NCBI GenBank assembly: GCA_024291935.2
Contig: CM044313.1
Span: forward strand, 82,707,001-82,771,000
Direction of reading: 5' to 3'
DNA: 64,000 nt
Source of the DNA: Okapia johnstoni
Lineage: Eukaryota; Chordata; Mammalia; Artiodactyla; Giraffidae
A program made the translations under genes and the position numbers. Under the pieces are notes generated by a model that saw only the letters and a program-made list of their open reading frames with translations, had not been told where the DNA came from and did not search any database. This document shows, piece after piece, positions 44,422 to 56,597 of this stretch (its first letter is position 1; every line of letters begins with the position of its first letter).

Positions 44422-45869
44422 TGAAAATTAAATAGGAACAAGAAAACACTGAGCATGAGCCCCAGAAAGATGCCAGACCAGGAGCATCCAAGGGACACTT
44501 GGGATCTGTTCACTTGAGTGATGAAGGTGGGGACAAGGGCAAACTGGGACCTCACGAAGCCTCAGCCTGCAGACTTAGGGGTACACCAGGAGCAGATGGA
44601 GCCAGGAGCAGAAATGACACACGCTAACACAGGGCTTCTTATCCTACTAGGAACAGAATTTTTTAGCACTATTAAGCTTTTTAGCAAAGTTCCTTAAAGC
44701 CCCCGGAAATCATTTGAATAAAACCCGAGCCTCAATAATCATACACCAAAAAAGGACAAAGAGAACACAGTTTTTACAATAAGAGTCCTTCCTGTCCAAA
44801 CTACAAAGGGGAAAAAAATCTTTCTTTTAATTTTTTCTTCAGAATTAGCATCAAGACATCAAGCATTGGCAAAGAGAATAAATGTCAAAAGAAAAAGGAT
44901 TTTATGACTCATTCAAATAATATCAATATCAAAGGTACTCGTGACGTAAGTCATTTTCTTCCCTTTTTTATTTTTAAGGTGAATGAAGACGTTCTCTTGG
45001 ACACCAACTGTGACAGAAAGGACTTTTTTTTTTTTTTTTTTTTTGCTTAATAAGGAAGTGGCTGACCTTCTTCTGATCCCTTTCTGTTAGTGGCCAGTAA
45101 ACATGGATGAGGCCAGTCCTGCCCTGGTTTTGAAAGAAACTGAACAAACAACTCTGCTCAGATCTCAAGGAATGGATACAATCTTCGGTGCGCACATGTG
45201 ATCTGGAAAAGGAAACGACTTTAGAGCAGGGTGAAGTGAGCCAACAAGCCCTCAACAGGACCCCGCTTTACAGTTCAACTGCGGCAAGAAAAATTCCCCC
45301 TATGGATCCTTCAGGAAGGAACTGCCTCAGAAAGCTCCAGACACAGCCAGTCCTATGGGCTTTGGAGGCCAGCCCTGTATTATATTATACCATGCTGCTA
45401 CCATGTTAGTAAGAAGTTGCTTGTGCTTGGGCTTATAAAATAGGCAAAATTAAAGCAAAAAAATTAAAAGACCAGGACAGAAAAACTACACACTTGATGT
45501 CACCTAAGCCACTTACTTGAGCTGCAAATACTGATTGCATGTCTCACCCTCCAGTCTCTCAGCATGCAAAGTCATTGTCTGGGACAGCAAACTATCCATC
45601 AGGTACACCTGGTTGTTCTGTTTCTTTCTTGGGAAGAAAGGAAGGAACAGAAAGAAAGGAAGATTCCCCCATTGCTTCAATATCTGAGACACCAGTCTCT
45701 GGCTGAGAGTCCAACAGAGAATGTGCCTTTTAGGAGTGGTTGCTGGGGATGGATGAAGGGACAGGTAATGTCGCTATAATGAAAGACTTGTGCTATAAAA
45801 ACCTGTAAGGATGCCACTGGGCCTGCCTTCAGAAGAGCCATTTACACCTCCTTCTAGCAGTTACTTCAG
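44422..45869. other. No gene recognised; 21-T run
   Basis: A run of 21 T lies at 45024-45044. To its right I see no antisense retrocopy body, so I treat it as a simple tract. The rest is unique-looking. Confidence 0.45.
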
Positions 45870-46015
45870 CTGTTCATTCCATGAGTGATTTACTATCTGC
45901 AAAATGTTAGGTATCGTGAAGGATATTGGAACAGAAAAAATATGACAGAGTTCATACTCTAGTTGAAAAGAAAAGACAGGCAGCAATGAGAAGAATATAA
46001 TCAAGTATGAAAACA
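45870..46015 (-). repeat. L2 3'-end fragment
   Basis: 'cattccatgagtgatttactatctgc', 'ggaacagaaaaaatatgacagagttc' and 'aaaagacaggcagcaatgag' follow antisense L2 order. Confidence 0.65.
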
Positions 46016-46162
46016 CGTTATACAGACTCACAAGAGGTCAAGATCAATGGATGGATGGCAAACTCACCAAGGGGAAAAGAATTCTCATGTTATTCAAGTA
46101 ACATCCTCTGGAGGGGAAAACTGACTGGCTAGCCTAAAAGAATATTTGGAAGACTTTCTAAA

Positions 46163-46372
46163 CTGGCTTCCCTGGAGGCTCAGCAGTAAAGAATTCTCCA
46201 GTGATACAAGAGCCCCAGGGTCGATCACTGGGTTGGGAAGATCCCCTGGAGGAGGGAATGACAACCCACTCCAGTATTCTTGCCTGGAGAATCCCATGGA
46301 CAGAGGAGCCTGGTGGGTTACAGTCCACAGGGTCACAAGAGTTGGACACAACTTAGTGACTAAACCACGACC
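46163..46372 (+). mobile_element. Bov-tA SINE
   Basis: Complete head (GGTCGATCAC B-box) and BovA body with a GACTAAACCACGACC tail. Possible 6-bp flanks only. Confidence 0.92.
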
Positions 46373-46559
46373 ACCACTAAATTTGTATATTAACATATAG
46401 CAAAGAAATTAGCAGACAAAGAGATAGGCAGATAGATAGATAACAATAAACTAATAGAAACAGTATCATTTGATTCACAGCTTCTAGCAGAAGCTGATAA
46501 GTCAAATGCCTTCAGAGGTCAAGCAGGTAAATCTGATCGAACACCTATGTTCTAAGTAT

Positions 46560-46745
46560 TTCACACCCATCTTTTCCCTCAGGTCTTGGTGCAATCCTCT
46601 TGGAAGAGACAAATATTATCTCACTTCGATTAAGAAACAGAGAGAGGGTCTGGCAAGTTATGGCTCTGCAAGTTTATGAGTTTGGCTAAATTTAGTCACA
46701 CAATCTGTAAATGGTAATGCAGACTCAGGGAGAAAGTTCTGTCTT
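46560..46745 (-). repeat. MIR element
   Basis: 'aatattatctcacttcgattaagaaacagagaggg', then 'gcaagttatgg' and 'aatgcagactcaggg' fit antisense MIR/L2 core order. Confidence 0.55.
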
Positions 46746-47089
46746 CAAGGCCCCAGCCTCCATCACCACTCCCCTGTCTCACCATGGAGATGTGGTGGCA
46801 AGTGCTGGGCCTGGTGCATACTGCGGCCTGGACCCCTGTGGCAGTGAACAGCCGCTACTGAGCTCTAGCAGGTGGGTGCCTGCCAGAAAGCCAGGACCCA
46901 GAGGAGTAAACAAACAAACTCGCACAAAAATGTGAAATCTCTTAATTTCAAAATATTGACAACACATTTGATCCTTAAAGGATGAAAAATAAACACTCTG
47001 CAAACCCAACAAAACCATCTGCCATGAGCTTCAGCCCACATCCCTGCAGTGGGCAACCTCTGCTCTCCACTTTGCCAAGGCTCATCTCA
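46746..47089. other. No gene recognised
   Basis: Short overlapping frames only; no repeat family recognised. Confidence 0.45.
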
Positions 47090-47250
47090 TGTACATGGTG
47101 TCACTTTTCACATTAACCTTGTGAAGGAATTATTATTATCTCTGATGGAAAATCCCCGAAGGCTCAGGGAGGGTGGATGACTCTCCTGCAGACGCACCTG
47201 TTCTCAAGCAGAAGGCCTGGAGACTCAACATCCAGACCTTTGGCAAGCAA
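47090..47250 (-). repeat. MIR element
   Basis: 'cattaaccttgtgaaggaattattattatc' and 'aaaatccccgaaggctcagggagg' match antisense MIR/L2 core order. Confidence 0.65.
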
Positions 47251-47436
47251 AGCCAGGCCCCCCTGAGCTCTACCACACTGGTCAGAGCTGCCACCCTGCA
47301 GCGTGATGGAGGGAGCTGTCCTTTGATTTACAGGCTGTTCCCTTTTCCCTATGAAAATGTATCTGTCCACAGGCAAGGTCATGGGTTGAAGTATTTACTG
47401 CTCAATGAACTTTGCATTTAATAAATACACATTTGA

Positions 47437-47685
47437 GGGCTTCCCTGATGCTCTAGTGGTTAAGAATTTGCCTGCCAATGGAGGGGACATGGGTTTGATC
47501 CCTGGTCTGGTACGATCTCACATGTCACAGAGCAACTAAGCCCATGCACCACAACTACTAACGCCCGCTCACCTAAGAGAAGCCACCGCAATGAGAAGTC
47601 CACTTACCACAACTAGAGGAAGCCCTTGTGAAGCAATGGAGACCCAGTGCAGGCAAAAAATAAAGAAATAAATAGATCTTTAAGA
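47437..47685 (+). mobile_element. CHR-type SINE, near full length
   Basis: Head GGGCTTCCCTGATGCTCTAG with a GGTTTGATCC B-box, then 'gagcaactaagccc', 'agaagccaccgcaatgagaag' and an AATAAAGAAATAAAT tail. No clear TSD. Confidence 0.93.
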
Positions 47686-48869
47686 CAGTGGGAGAATAGG
47701 CCTTGGGTGGTAGCATCATGAGCAACAGCAAACGCCATGAAAGCACATGTACTCTTAAATTATTTTTACTAGTGTTTTCCCAGAGTATCCTATGTGCCCA
47801 ATGTCTGCATACATGTGTAGTATTTTGTGCTTAATTCTCCTGCTATTACTCTTTCTATTTCAATGTTTTCAAATTGTGTTTTCACTTGTGTATAGTGCCA
47901 TAGTTAAACATTTACCACATCATTGTAATTCTTCAAAGACTGACATTTTAATAACTGTGCATACTAAATGGGATCACCATAATTTATCTCTACTATTCCT
48001 GGGAATTTAGTTAACGCTTCCAAAAAACGATGTATCTTTAAATATAAAATTATCTCTAATTCCAATTAGTCCTTCAAGATGTATTTTTAAGAAAGGAGTC
48101 TAGGGTGACAGGGCATGCACCTTGCATCTCTGTATACATATTGTCAACACGCTTTCCAAAAAACTGTAGCAATTTACATTAAAATTACATAATAAACAAG
48201 ATCCTTGTCCCTTGGTCTTCCTGCACTTCACAAACAACTGCTCTTCTGAAGAGATGGGGCTCCCACCCCTTGTGTATCTCTGAACAATATGTACGCAATA
48301 ACTACAGTTGTGTTCCTCCCATGAAGCTTATTTCATTTCACTTCATTTCTCACTAGTATTTGAACAGACAATACATGCTAAAGGAGGCAAAAACGCACTT
48401 TATTGTTTTTCTCTGGTAAGGAGGCTCCAGTGAAGGTCTGTGAAATGGCGGAATCTATCACAATCACATAAATCAAGATGAACAGGCCTGAAGGAAAAGC
48501 ATTCCATTTGAAATGGCAGTGGTGGTTTACAGCCGTGTGGCCAAAATGCCCATTAGCTGTTTGTCAGGAATATTTTTAGAAAGTGCAGAACAAGACTGTG
48601 ATGAGAAGCAGGGCCGCAGTGTCCTCGTCTCCCCAGGAATCTGCCTGCAGCCATCAGACGCTGGCCTGGGGTCAGCTGTGCTCCCTGGGCTGACAGACCT
48701 GCACACACACCCCAGTGAGCATTAAAGGCACAGCGGACGGAGCCCGGACACACATCTGCTCAAACGTCCCTCCCGGGCACCACCAAGATTTCCGCTTAGA
48801 GCAGGTGAAGAACTTCTGTCCTCAGACTGTGTGGAAGTGAGAAAGTTGGAGGTGAAAGCTGAGGATCCC
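47686..48869. other. No gene recognised
   Basis: 47780-48180 is AT-rich with a vaguely old-L1-like look ('caacacgctttccaaaaaactgtagcaatttacatt'), not assignable by eye. The rest appears unique. Confidence 0.4.
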
Positions 48870-49030
48870 AGGATTTCCCTGGCAGCCCAATCAATGGCTA
48901 AGACTCTGAGCTGCCCCTGCTAGGGGCACGGGTTCGACCCTTGGTCAATGAACTGAGACCCCCACATGCTGCGGGGCACAGCCAAAAACGAAATAAAAAT
49001 TTAAAAAATAATAATAAAAATAAATTTAAA
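48870..49030 (+). mobile_element. CHR-type SINE, short form
   Basis: Head GGATTTCCCTGGCAGCCCAA, B-box GGTTCGACCC, then 'ccccacatgctgcggggcacagcc' and an AATAAAAATTTAAAAAATAA tail. Confidence 0.88.
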
Positions 49031-49199
49031 AACTAAAGTTGAAGACCCCATCTATGGTGATGTGGACTGTTATTTCTCAGCTCTCTGAAATGATTCTGGG
49101 GCAGGAGTAGGGGGAAGTTCCACGATCTAACTATATCACAGATATCAATCTAACATTTCATTACTCTTCTTCACGTCTGCAGTTTTCCAGAGTGAATAA

Positions 49200-49395
49200 A
49201 ACTTATGGCAGAACTGTGTGACCTAGAGCAAGTCACTTAATCTCTCTGAGCCTCAGTTTCCTCATCAGAAAAGTGGGCCGATAATAATGTCTGCCTCATG
49301 GGAGGTCTTGTGAAATTAAACAAAATAAACCATATAAAGCACTCAGCAGAACACCAGTACTGTAAGATGCTCTCAGTGAGTGTTACTTTTAATAC
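49200..49395 (+). repeat. MIR element, well preserved
   Basis: 'gtgtgacctagagcaagtcacttaatctctctgagcctcagtttcctcatc' is the MIR core in sense. The tail includes 'cataaagcactcagcagaacacc'. The clearest MIR in the window. Confidence 0.93.
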
Positions 49396-49958
49396 TGAAG
49401 GTCATGCTATAGTTCAAAAGCAGCTTTATCCAGCTATAAATTATCGGCATATTTTACTTCTGGAAACCACAGTGCGCTGGCCTCCCTGCAAGAGAAAGGG
49501 AAAGGAAAGATATGAAGCCTAAAGAGTCGCATTTGCATTACTTGAACCACTCCTGTAAGCCACAAAATAGGAAGAGAAATTTGCAACAACCACTAAAAAT
49601 GACATTATTAAATGACCTATGGCTATTTCTGTCCCCATTTAGCAGCTTTCAGAGGATATGAGGACACGCAAAGGATGCACGTTTGCATGAACTCTGCCCT
49701 TGCATCAGGACATTCCTCTGATTCTCTCCCCACCTCTTCCAACAACTGCAGGCTGTCCTGAAGTTCCATGAAACGGCTAGGCTTCTCCCAGCCCCAAGGG
49801 GTGAATGCCCATCCCTGGGTAGAGCAGCATCAGAGACCTGGGTCCAGCCTCACCCTACCACTGACTACACAAGTCACTCCCCTTACAATTAAGTAAAGTG
49901 ATGGAACTGGGGGTCACCTCTAAACTTCTTAGTGATGAGTCAAAGATAATTTTTTGTT
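49396..49958. other. No gene recognised
   Basis: Unique-looking sequence between the MIR and the DNA transposon; 'actgactacacaagtcactccccttac' near 49860 may be another MIR scrap. Confidence 0.4.
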
Positions 49959-49960
49959 TA

Positions 49961-50727
49961 TGGTTGACCCTTGAACAACATGGGGGTGGGGGTGCCAGCA
50001 ACCTGTGCAGCTGAAAATCTGCCTGATTTGACTCAATTGATCATAAAGTCCATGTCATCTGTTTGCAAGATAAGTCATCTGTTTGTCAGTACCTACCTTA
50101 ATATTTTCTAATATAAAACACTGTTGATGTTATATGTATTACTAATATTAGACATCAAAAATGGAAGGATGATGTGAAAATTCCTACTGATTTACAGGTA
50201 TAATGATTCATGTGTTGATAACCAAGAAACAGCAATGTGATTGCTTCATGGTAGCCTAGCCTATACATTAATGAATAAATTGTTATAGAAATTTTATGGC
50301 ATACAGTATTATATTCATAATACAATATTGGAAACACTGTTCCTTTTTTTTAACTGCTTATCTGTGATAATAGGCTGACACAGTTTTTCAATTAGGAGAG
50401 AGAGGCATATTGTATGGTACTGTAATTCTTTGAAAGCAAAGTTATAAAACAGTAGGAAAATTAATACATTGTTAATCTATATTAACTAGCACTCACTTTA
50501 TGCCTTTGTAAGGAAAGACTAGTATCTACATATATTTTGTGCATTCATGACATATCTAACTTTTTCTTAATATTTTTTTGCTATTTCTAGGCTATGTGGT
50601 TCATAAGATTGTTTTCTTTTGTTTTGTTTTGCAAATCTCCAAAAAAATTTCCAATATATTTACTGAAAAAAGTCCAGTAAGTGGACCCACATAGTAGTTC
50701 AATCACACATTGTTCAGGGGTCAACTC
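49961..50727 (-). mobile_element. Tigger/MER2-like DNA transposon with both ends
   Basis: The left end TGGTTGACCCTTGAACAACA and the right end TGTTCAGGGGTCAACTC are inverted repeats of each other. The dinucleotide TA lies immediately outside both (49959-49960 and 50728-50729), as for Tc1/mariner-type insertion. The interior is AT-rich with no transposase frame left, so it is a non-autonomous or internally deleted copy of about 767 bp. Orientation is judged from the G-rich end on the left. Confidence 0.85.
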
Positions 50728-50729
50728 TA

Positions 50730-52761
50730 CTTATGATGCTACCATAAATCATCAAATGCTTTATTGAAGAATATTTTCCATCCAGTGGATAGCTAGCTGA
50801 AAATCTATAGAAAAAAAATACAGCTGAAAATGCATAGTAAAACATAAGATATAGCAAAACTGTTAGAATAACTTCCATTTTAGATGATTCTGATTTAATG
50901 CATTCCTCTGCCCCCCCAGACAAGACCACCTTAAAAATTTTATTTCTAAAACTGCCACCTTAGAATTCCTTTGTGTACTCTACAATTTGGGATATTTGAA
51001 AATACAGAGTTTACCTAAAATGGGTAATGGGAGGTTGTTGTTGGGCCTCTCTTGGTCATCTCCAGCAGGCTGGCAAGCCCCCATCTGGCTGTGTGTAATC
51101 ATCTCTTCTACTTCTGTCTTCTCTACATAGAGAAGGTCGCCAAGAGCCAGGAGAATGGAAGGAAGCAGGGACCAGTGACAGCACTAAGCGCCCCTCACAC
51201 CGTCTGAAACTGCGTGAGCTGTACCAACACAACTTTGGAACGAATCCCCTTCAGCTCATCCCTCCATCCAACCAGCTATTTCTGAAGTCCCCTCAAGTGT
51301 CTCCATCCCCAACCCTCACAATTTGGAGCTGCCACTACACTCACAGGAGCTTATGGAGAGACTTAGTGCTACAGTAGAAATCAAATTTGGCAAGTATATC
51401 TAATAGTTCTGAGTGCTCATGAAACAAATCTGTTTCCATCAATAGAATCCTTGGAGGCAAGGGACAAAAACTCAACCTGAAGAATAGAAGGAAAAGGGAA
51501 TTTATGAACACATACAAATGAAAAGTCCATGGGGAATGGAGATAGCTCTCAACAAGACTGGATCCATACACATACTCACCAGGAGTCTTGACTTTCCTGT
51601 CTTCTGTGCTGGCTTCACTTCCAGCTGGCACACTGCACGTGGCAGCAGAGACGGTCACCAGCAGCTGAAGCTCATGTGCTACAGGCTCAGAACCTCCAGC
51701 TGAGAGCTCATGCCTCTTTCCCAGTGGTTCTGGCAAAGGTCTGGGGATGGACTCTCGTTGTCTGACTTAGATCATGTGCTCGTCACCTAACCAGCCTCTC
51801 AGTTACGTGCTGGCTCCTGGAACCAGAGGCTGGGACAGACCACCTGCAGCACATGGACTGAGTGAGGAGGGGCATCCTCCAAAGAGAGGGCTGGTGGGGA
51901 GGTTGTGGAGAGGGGGTACAGGGTGGGAAGGGTGCCAGATAAGACAGAAACCAAAATGGCCCTAAACAGGAGCCTCAGAGATTGGAACCATATTCACCCC
52001 AGGCTTTGTTCTCAGTGTGGTGCCTACACGATACTACTTGATATTCTGTTAAATCACAAAGAGTTGTTTCTAGTCAAGAGTTGGAACACACTCAGTTCCT
52101 CAGGGCAGCCCTCGGGCTCCCTTCCAGACACTGCCTTCCTAAAGGTAACCACTCTCCTGCTTCTAACACCGCAGGTACAGTTTGCCTGCTGTTATACTTC
52201 ATGGAAACAGCATACTATGGAATGTGCTTTCATGACTGTGCACTTCCCCATTATATTGTAGTAAAGTTTATTTTTTAAAAAAGAGCTGATGAGGACATTT
52301 TCCCCATTCTACCAACATCAGAAACTGTGCAACTTTCAAGGACTTTCTCAGCTTTTTCAGAATGGCCTTGTCTCCAAATGAAACAGTCTCTTTGATAGCA
52401 AATTCTTTCAGCATCTGCAATAAACCACAGGTGGCCAAGGTCGCCGGCAGTGCGGCCCATGCGAGAGGCTTGCCATGCTCTTCGGCCTCCCACCCCTGCA
52501 GTCTTCCGGCCTGGGGTCTGTCCTCTCACAGCCAGGCATTTGGGAAGACCCTTTGCTTAACTTTGCATCTGGATGGCAGAGGTGAGCAGAGGGCAGCTGT
52601 CAACCAAGCAGCGGCCTGCCAGTAAACCTTCAAGGTTCATGGGCAGAAGAGAGGAGGTGGGTGACTCCAGAGCAGTGACACAGGAACCCCTTAAAGAATG
52701 ATGACAGTTCCAAACTCTCCCCTCACCTCTCAATACTGAAGCTCATCTGTGGATAACAGAT
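50730..52761. other. No gene recognised
   Basis: About 2 kb. 52140-52260 resembles an old L1-associated phrase ('aaccactctcctgcttctaacacc', 'catggaaacagcatactatgg') but is not firmly assignable. A 131-codon minus frame at 51736-51341 has no domain; its C-terminal part is a hydrophobic LFLLFF stretch from a T-rich tract. Confidence 0.4.
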
Positions 52762-52818
52762 GTGTTTATGGATTCCAGATGAAAACCCAAGTGTTTATGG
52801 ATTCCAGGTGAAAACCTC
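52762..52818. repeat. Two-copy 29-bp tandem repeat
   Basis: The unit GTGTTTATGGATTCCAG-A/G-TGAAAACC plus three bases occurs at 52762-52790 and again from 52791, with one A/G difference before it diverges at about 52817. Confidence 0.9.
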
Positions 52819-53032
52819 TCTATAGGGCAGAACTAGAGCAAGCCAACAGGTGACACTGGCCACCTTTGAGAGGTAGAGTGCCCCTTGGCCCTAGAATTGT
52901 GCCAGCAGGGGATGGAGGAGCTTCTACAAGGCTTGTTATACATAGACTTCCTGGAATGGTGAGAAGAGGTATTAAACAATCTTTAAAGCTCTTTCTAAGG
53001 CTCTGATTTCATGATTCTAGTAAAGGCCCTTT

Positions 53033-53249
53033 GTGTGTGTGTGTGTGGCAGTCGCTCAGCTGTGTCCAACTCTTTGCGACCCCATGGACTGCAACCCACC
53101 AGGCTCCTCTGTCCATGGGCTTTCCCAGGCAAGAATACTGGAGTGGGTTGCCAATTCCTTCTCCAGGGGATCTTCCCGACTCAGGGATAAAACCCAGGTC
53201 TCCTGCTTTGCAGGCAGATGCTTAACTGTCTGAGCCATGTGGGAAGCCC
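53033..53249 (-). mobile_element. Bov-tA SINE with (TG)n tail
   Basis: Minus-strand copy whose 3' tail reads (GT)n at 53033-53048 on plus. Flanks AAAGGCCCTTT (53022-53032) and AAATGCCCTTT (53250-53260) match at 10/11. Confidence 0.95.
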
Positions 53250-53299
53250 AAATGCCCTTTAATAGTCCTAAGAGCAGACATAGGGCTAGACCATCAAAA

Positions 53300-53885
53300 C
53301 CAATGCTAATTTCTCAAAAAATTAAACATGGAATTACCATGTAGCTGAATAATTCCACTCCTAAGTATTGATATATACCCCCAAAGAACTGGACCCAGGT
53401 ATTCAAACAAATACTTGTATATGAATGTTCACAGCAGCACTATTCACCACAGCCAAAAGGCAGAGACAACCCAAATATCCCACGACAAATGAACAGATCA
53501 ACAAAATGTGGTATATCCATGCAGTGGCATATTACCCAGCTTTAAATAGGACTGAGGCTCCAATACATGCTGCAACAGGGCCTCAAAAACATTATGCTAC
53601 ATGGAAGAAGCCAGATACAAAAGGCTACAAATTGTATGATTCCATTTACATGAAACACCCGGAAGAGATGAATCTATAGACAGAGAGCAGATTAGTGGTT
53701 TCCAAGGGCTGCAGGTGGGGGAGGGTGGGGTGAATGGAAGGTGACCAATGGGTACAGAATCCCCTTTGGGGAGATGATGAAGATGTTTCCAAACTAGAAG
53801 GAGGTGACAGTGGCACAACATTATGAATTTACTAAATGCCACTGAATTGTAATCTTACATGAATTTTACCTTAATAAAAAAATAC
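53300..53885 (+). mobile_element. L1M-type LINE 3' end
   Basis: Order: 'aaaattaaacatggaattaccatg', 'gttcacagcagcactattcac', 'gtggtatatccatgcagtggcatat', 'gagagcagattagtggtttcc', 3' UTR 'gaattgtaatcttacatgaattttacc', then TTAATAAAAAAA. Parallel in structure to 28785-29425 but with a poly-A-like end. Confidence 0.92.
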
Positions 53886-54634
53886 AACCAATGCTGAGTG
53901 AGCAGGCTTCATGCTACCCTGGGCCCCCAGGTTGTCTGGCAAATAGGCGGGGCCCTATCATTCTAGGCCGCCTAACTGGGCATTCCCCCTCCCCCAGTCA
54001 TTTCCTGAACTTGGAAATTTTAAAGTAAAAGAACAACATCACGAACAAAAACACCAGCCACCCTGAGAAGGCTCTGTAGCCTCTAACACCCGACCTCCAG
54101 GTAGAAAAAGCAGCAGATGTAAATCAACCACTTGTGGACCAAAATGGCAAGCATTTTCAGCCTGAAAACACCCTGGGAGGGAGTACAAACAGAGGTTAGA
54201 GGAAGGATCTCCCCTAAATGCCAAATAAAGCAAAGGACTCCCTTCTAGTCTGATCATGGTTCACACAGCCTCGACAAGACATAACAGTACTGAAGGCCTC
54301 AAAACCAATTATCTCATTTAGCCAAGAAATGGCTGGGTCAGAAGAATCATCACCCAAACACCCATCCCACTGTCCCTTTAATCAAACCCTCTTTAGCCTT
54401 CTAGAAGCAAGAATGCATCAACATAACCCAGATAACCAACAGATTCTCAGGTTTTAAAATGCTATAAAATGTTAAGAATTTCATGGTCTTTCCCATGATA
54501 GAGTTGGTGACTTTCTCATCTTGAAACTCATTCCAAGATACTTCTGAAAATACTGATCCCTGAGGTCTGTTGTATAGGATGATCACCCTGCCATTTATGA
54601 GGTAGAGATTTCTCGCCCACCCTGACCCCAACTC
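53886..54634. other. No gene recognised
   Basis: Unique-looking; short frames only. Confidence 0.45.
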
Positions 54635-54668
54635 CTGTACGTACGTATGTATACACACACACACACAC
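54635..54668. repeat. (AC)n microsatellite
   Basis: TACGTACGTATGTAT leads into an uninterrupted (AC)n tract at about 54652-54667. Confidence 0.9.
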
Positions 54669-55044
54669 TCTTATTGGTGGCTTTACTTCCTGGAGGAATT
54701 TCTTTCTTAGCTGAACTGTCCTCCTTATCACAGTGGGAGCAACCCTTGCCTGTGGTCCAGCTGAACAGAGATAAACTTGCATTGGAATCACATGCCCACC
54801 CCACCCCTCCACAGATATCACAGTTAGGTCCTGCAGAAAGAGCAACTGACGTGAGTGGCAATACAATTCAAGCGTCTTGTCAAAACAGCTGCTCCTCACG
54901 GGGTCTAAAATTAGAGGGCGAACAAGAAATCACTCATCCTCAGCACTAACCTGTAAGAGAGAATTTCCATTCCTTAAGAGGACTGAAGAGTTTTTACTCC
55001 TCCTCAAGGAGATCTTGCGAGAGGTACCTAGGAATGAAGAAGAA
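54669..55044. other. No gene recognised
   Basis: Frames of 88-123 codons on the minus strand (54528-54899) overlap in two frames and pass through the AC tract; not credible as genes. Confidence 0.45.
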
Positions 55045-55180
55045 TCACAGAGCAAATATTTATTAAGCTTTAACTCAGTGTATGACACTTGAGGCAGAAA
55101 GAGTCACAAGATACACTCTGTCCTCTTAGAATGTATAATCACTTTGAAGGGAGATGCCGCGTATATTGAAAACAGATACA
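55045..55180 (-). repeat. L2 3'-end fragment
   Basis: 'gagcaaatatttattaagc' and 'gtcctcttagaatgtataatcac' are antisense L2 landmarks. Confidence 0.65.
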
Positions 55181-55289
55181 ACCATTTTGTAAAAATAACT
55201 CTCAGGTGAAAAGAAATTATTCGTAAATTGACACATGGATAAAAACAACTGGGGAGAGACCTTAAAACCTTAACATGACATTCCTTCCA

Positions 55290-55500
55290 GTGGAAAACAC
55301 AGGCCTTGAAAGAGGAACAATCTGAATTTGAGTAACATCCCCATGCTGCGCAAGCTGTATGACCCTGACAAGATACTAAAACTTTCCAAGCCTCACTTTT
55401 TGCATCTGTAATATGGGTATCCTGCTGCCTATTTTGCAGGGTGGTTGTGAACATCCAATAAGAAATAAAGTTAATAGGACATGAAAGATGTGCATTGTAT
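55290..55500 (+). repeat. MIR element
   Basis: 'gcaagctgtatgaccctgacaagatactaaaactttccaagcctc', 'catctgtaatatgggtat' and 'gggtggttgtgaac' are MIR landmarks in sense. Confidence 0.88.
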
Positions 55501-55628
55501 GATAGCTATGATATAAATAGCAAATAACAGAGAACTAAGCCAATAATACATTAAAATAGTGTGAATTGGAGATTGAGTATGAAACATGCACTATCTAACT
55601 TAATCTTCCCAACATTTTTATTAACCAT

Positions 55629-55813
55629 GTCTGACCCTTTGTGACCCCATGGACTGTAGCCCACCAGGTACCTCTGTGGATGGGGATCCTCCAGGCAAGA
55701 ATGCTGGAGTGGGTTGCCATGCCTTCCTTCAGGGGACCTTTCCAACCCAGGGATCGAACCCAGGATCTGCATTGCAGCCAGATTCGTTACCGTCTGAGCC
55801 ACCAGGGAAGCTC
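55629..55813 (-). mobile_element. Bov-tA SINE
   Basis: Minus-strand copy with complete head. Flanking repeats TAACCAT lie at 55622-55628 and 55814-55820. Confidence 0.92.
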
Positions 55814-56194
55814 TAACCATCTTATAAATTATTTTATAAATTTAATTTCATAGACCTTGCATTTGTTAAGGCAAATTAATCTTTGCAATCAAGAAGAATG
55901 CAAAAATCTCTGAATTTTCCTAAGCTAGATAGAAGCTATAATATAAGCAGTATCGTATGAGGTATGGTCAACCAGCATCCTCTCCCCACTGCCATTAGCA
56001 GTTGCCAGGGAGCACCCCCAAACAAGGGCCCTTTAATGCCCAGTCAGGTGACATGTATAAGCACACCTGTGTTCTGTATTCAGATTATAGTACGTTCCTC
56101 CTCCAGACTTCCCTGGTGGTCCAGTGGTTAAAAATCCACTTTCCAATCCAGGAGATGAGGGTTTGATCCCTGGTTGGGGAATTAAAATCCCATG

Positions 56195-56585
56195 TGAGAG
56201 TTGGACTGCGAAGAAAGCAGAGCACCGCAGTATTGATGCTTTTGAACTGTGGTGTTGGAGAAGACTCTTGAGAGTCCCTTGGACTGCAAGGAGATCCAAC
56301 CAGTCCATCCTAAAGGAGATCAGCCTTGGGTGTTCATTGGAAGGACTGATGTTGAAGCTGAAACTCCAATACTTTGGCCACCTCATGCGGAGAGTTGACT
56401 CATTGGAAAAGACCCTGGGAAGGATTGGGGGCAGGAGGAGAAGGGGACGACAGAGGATGAGACGGCTGGATGGCATCACCGACTCGATGGACATGAGTTT
56501 GGGTAAACTCCGGGAGTTGGTGATGGACAGGGAGGCCTGGTGTGCTGCGATTCATGGGGTTGCAGAGTCGGACATGACTGAGTGA
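56195..56585 (+). pseudogene. BovB C-terminal coding remnant, in frame with CHR sequence
   Basis: The BovB C-terminal frame is open from [11 protein letters not shown] to 56585, including [14 protein letters not shown] and the basic [12 protein letters not shown] stretch. By chance the upstream CHR sequence from about 56124 is open in the same frame, giving a roughly 153-codon chimeric frame. Compared with relatives three codons are missing after SLEKTL, and two A's are missing near 56563. It has no RT catalytic motifs; expression is not implied. Confidence 0.85.
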
Positions 56586-56597
56586 CTGAACTGAACA
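56195..56597 (+). mobile_element. BovB 3' fragment inside CHR SINE
   Basis: Sense BovB from 'tgtgagagttggactg' to GACTGAACTGAAC. No target-site duplication of its own is visible at the CHR junctions. Confidence 0.93.

Noticed and set aside
45024..45400. Processed pseudogene behind the 21-T run
   Set aside because: No reverse-complement polyadenylation signal next to the T-run, no TSD, and no recognisable coding body to the right.
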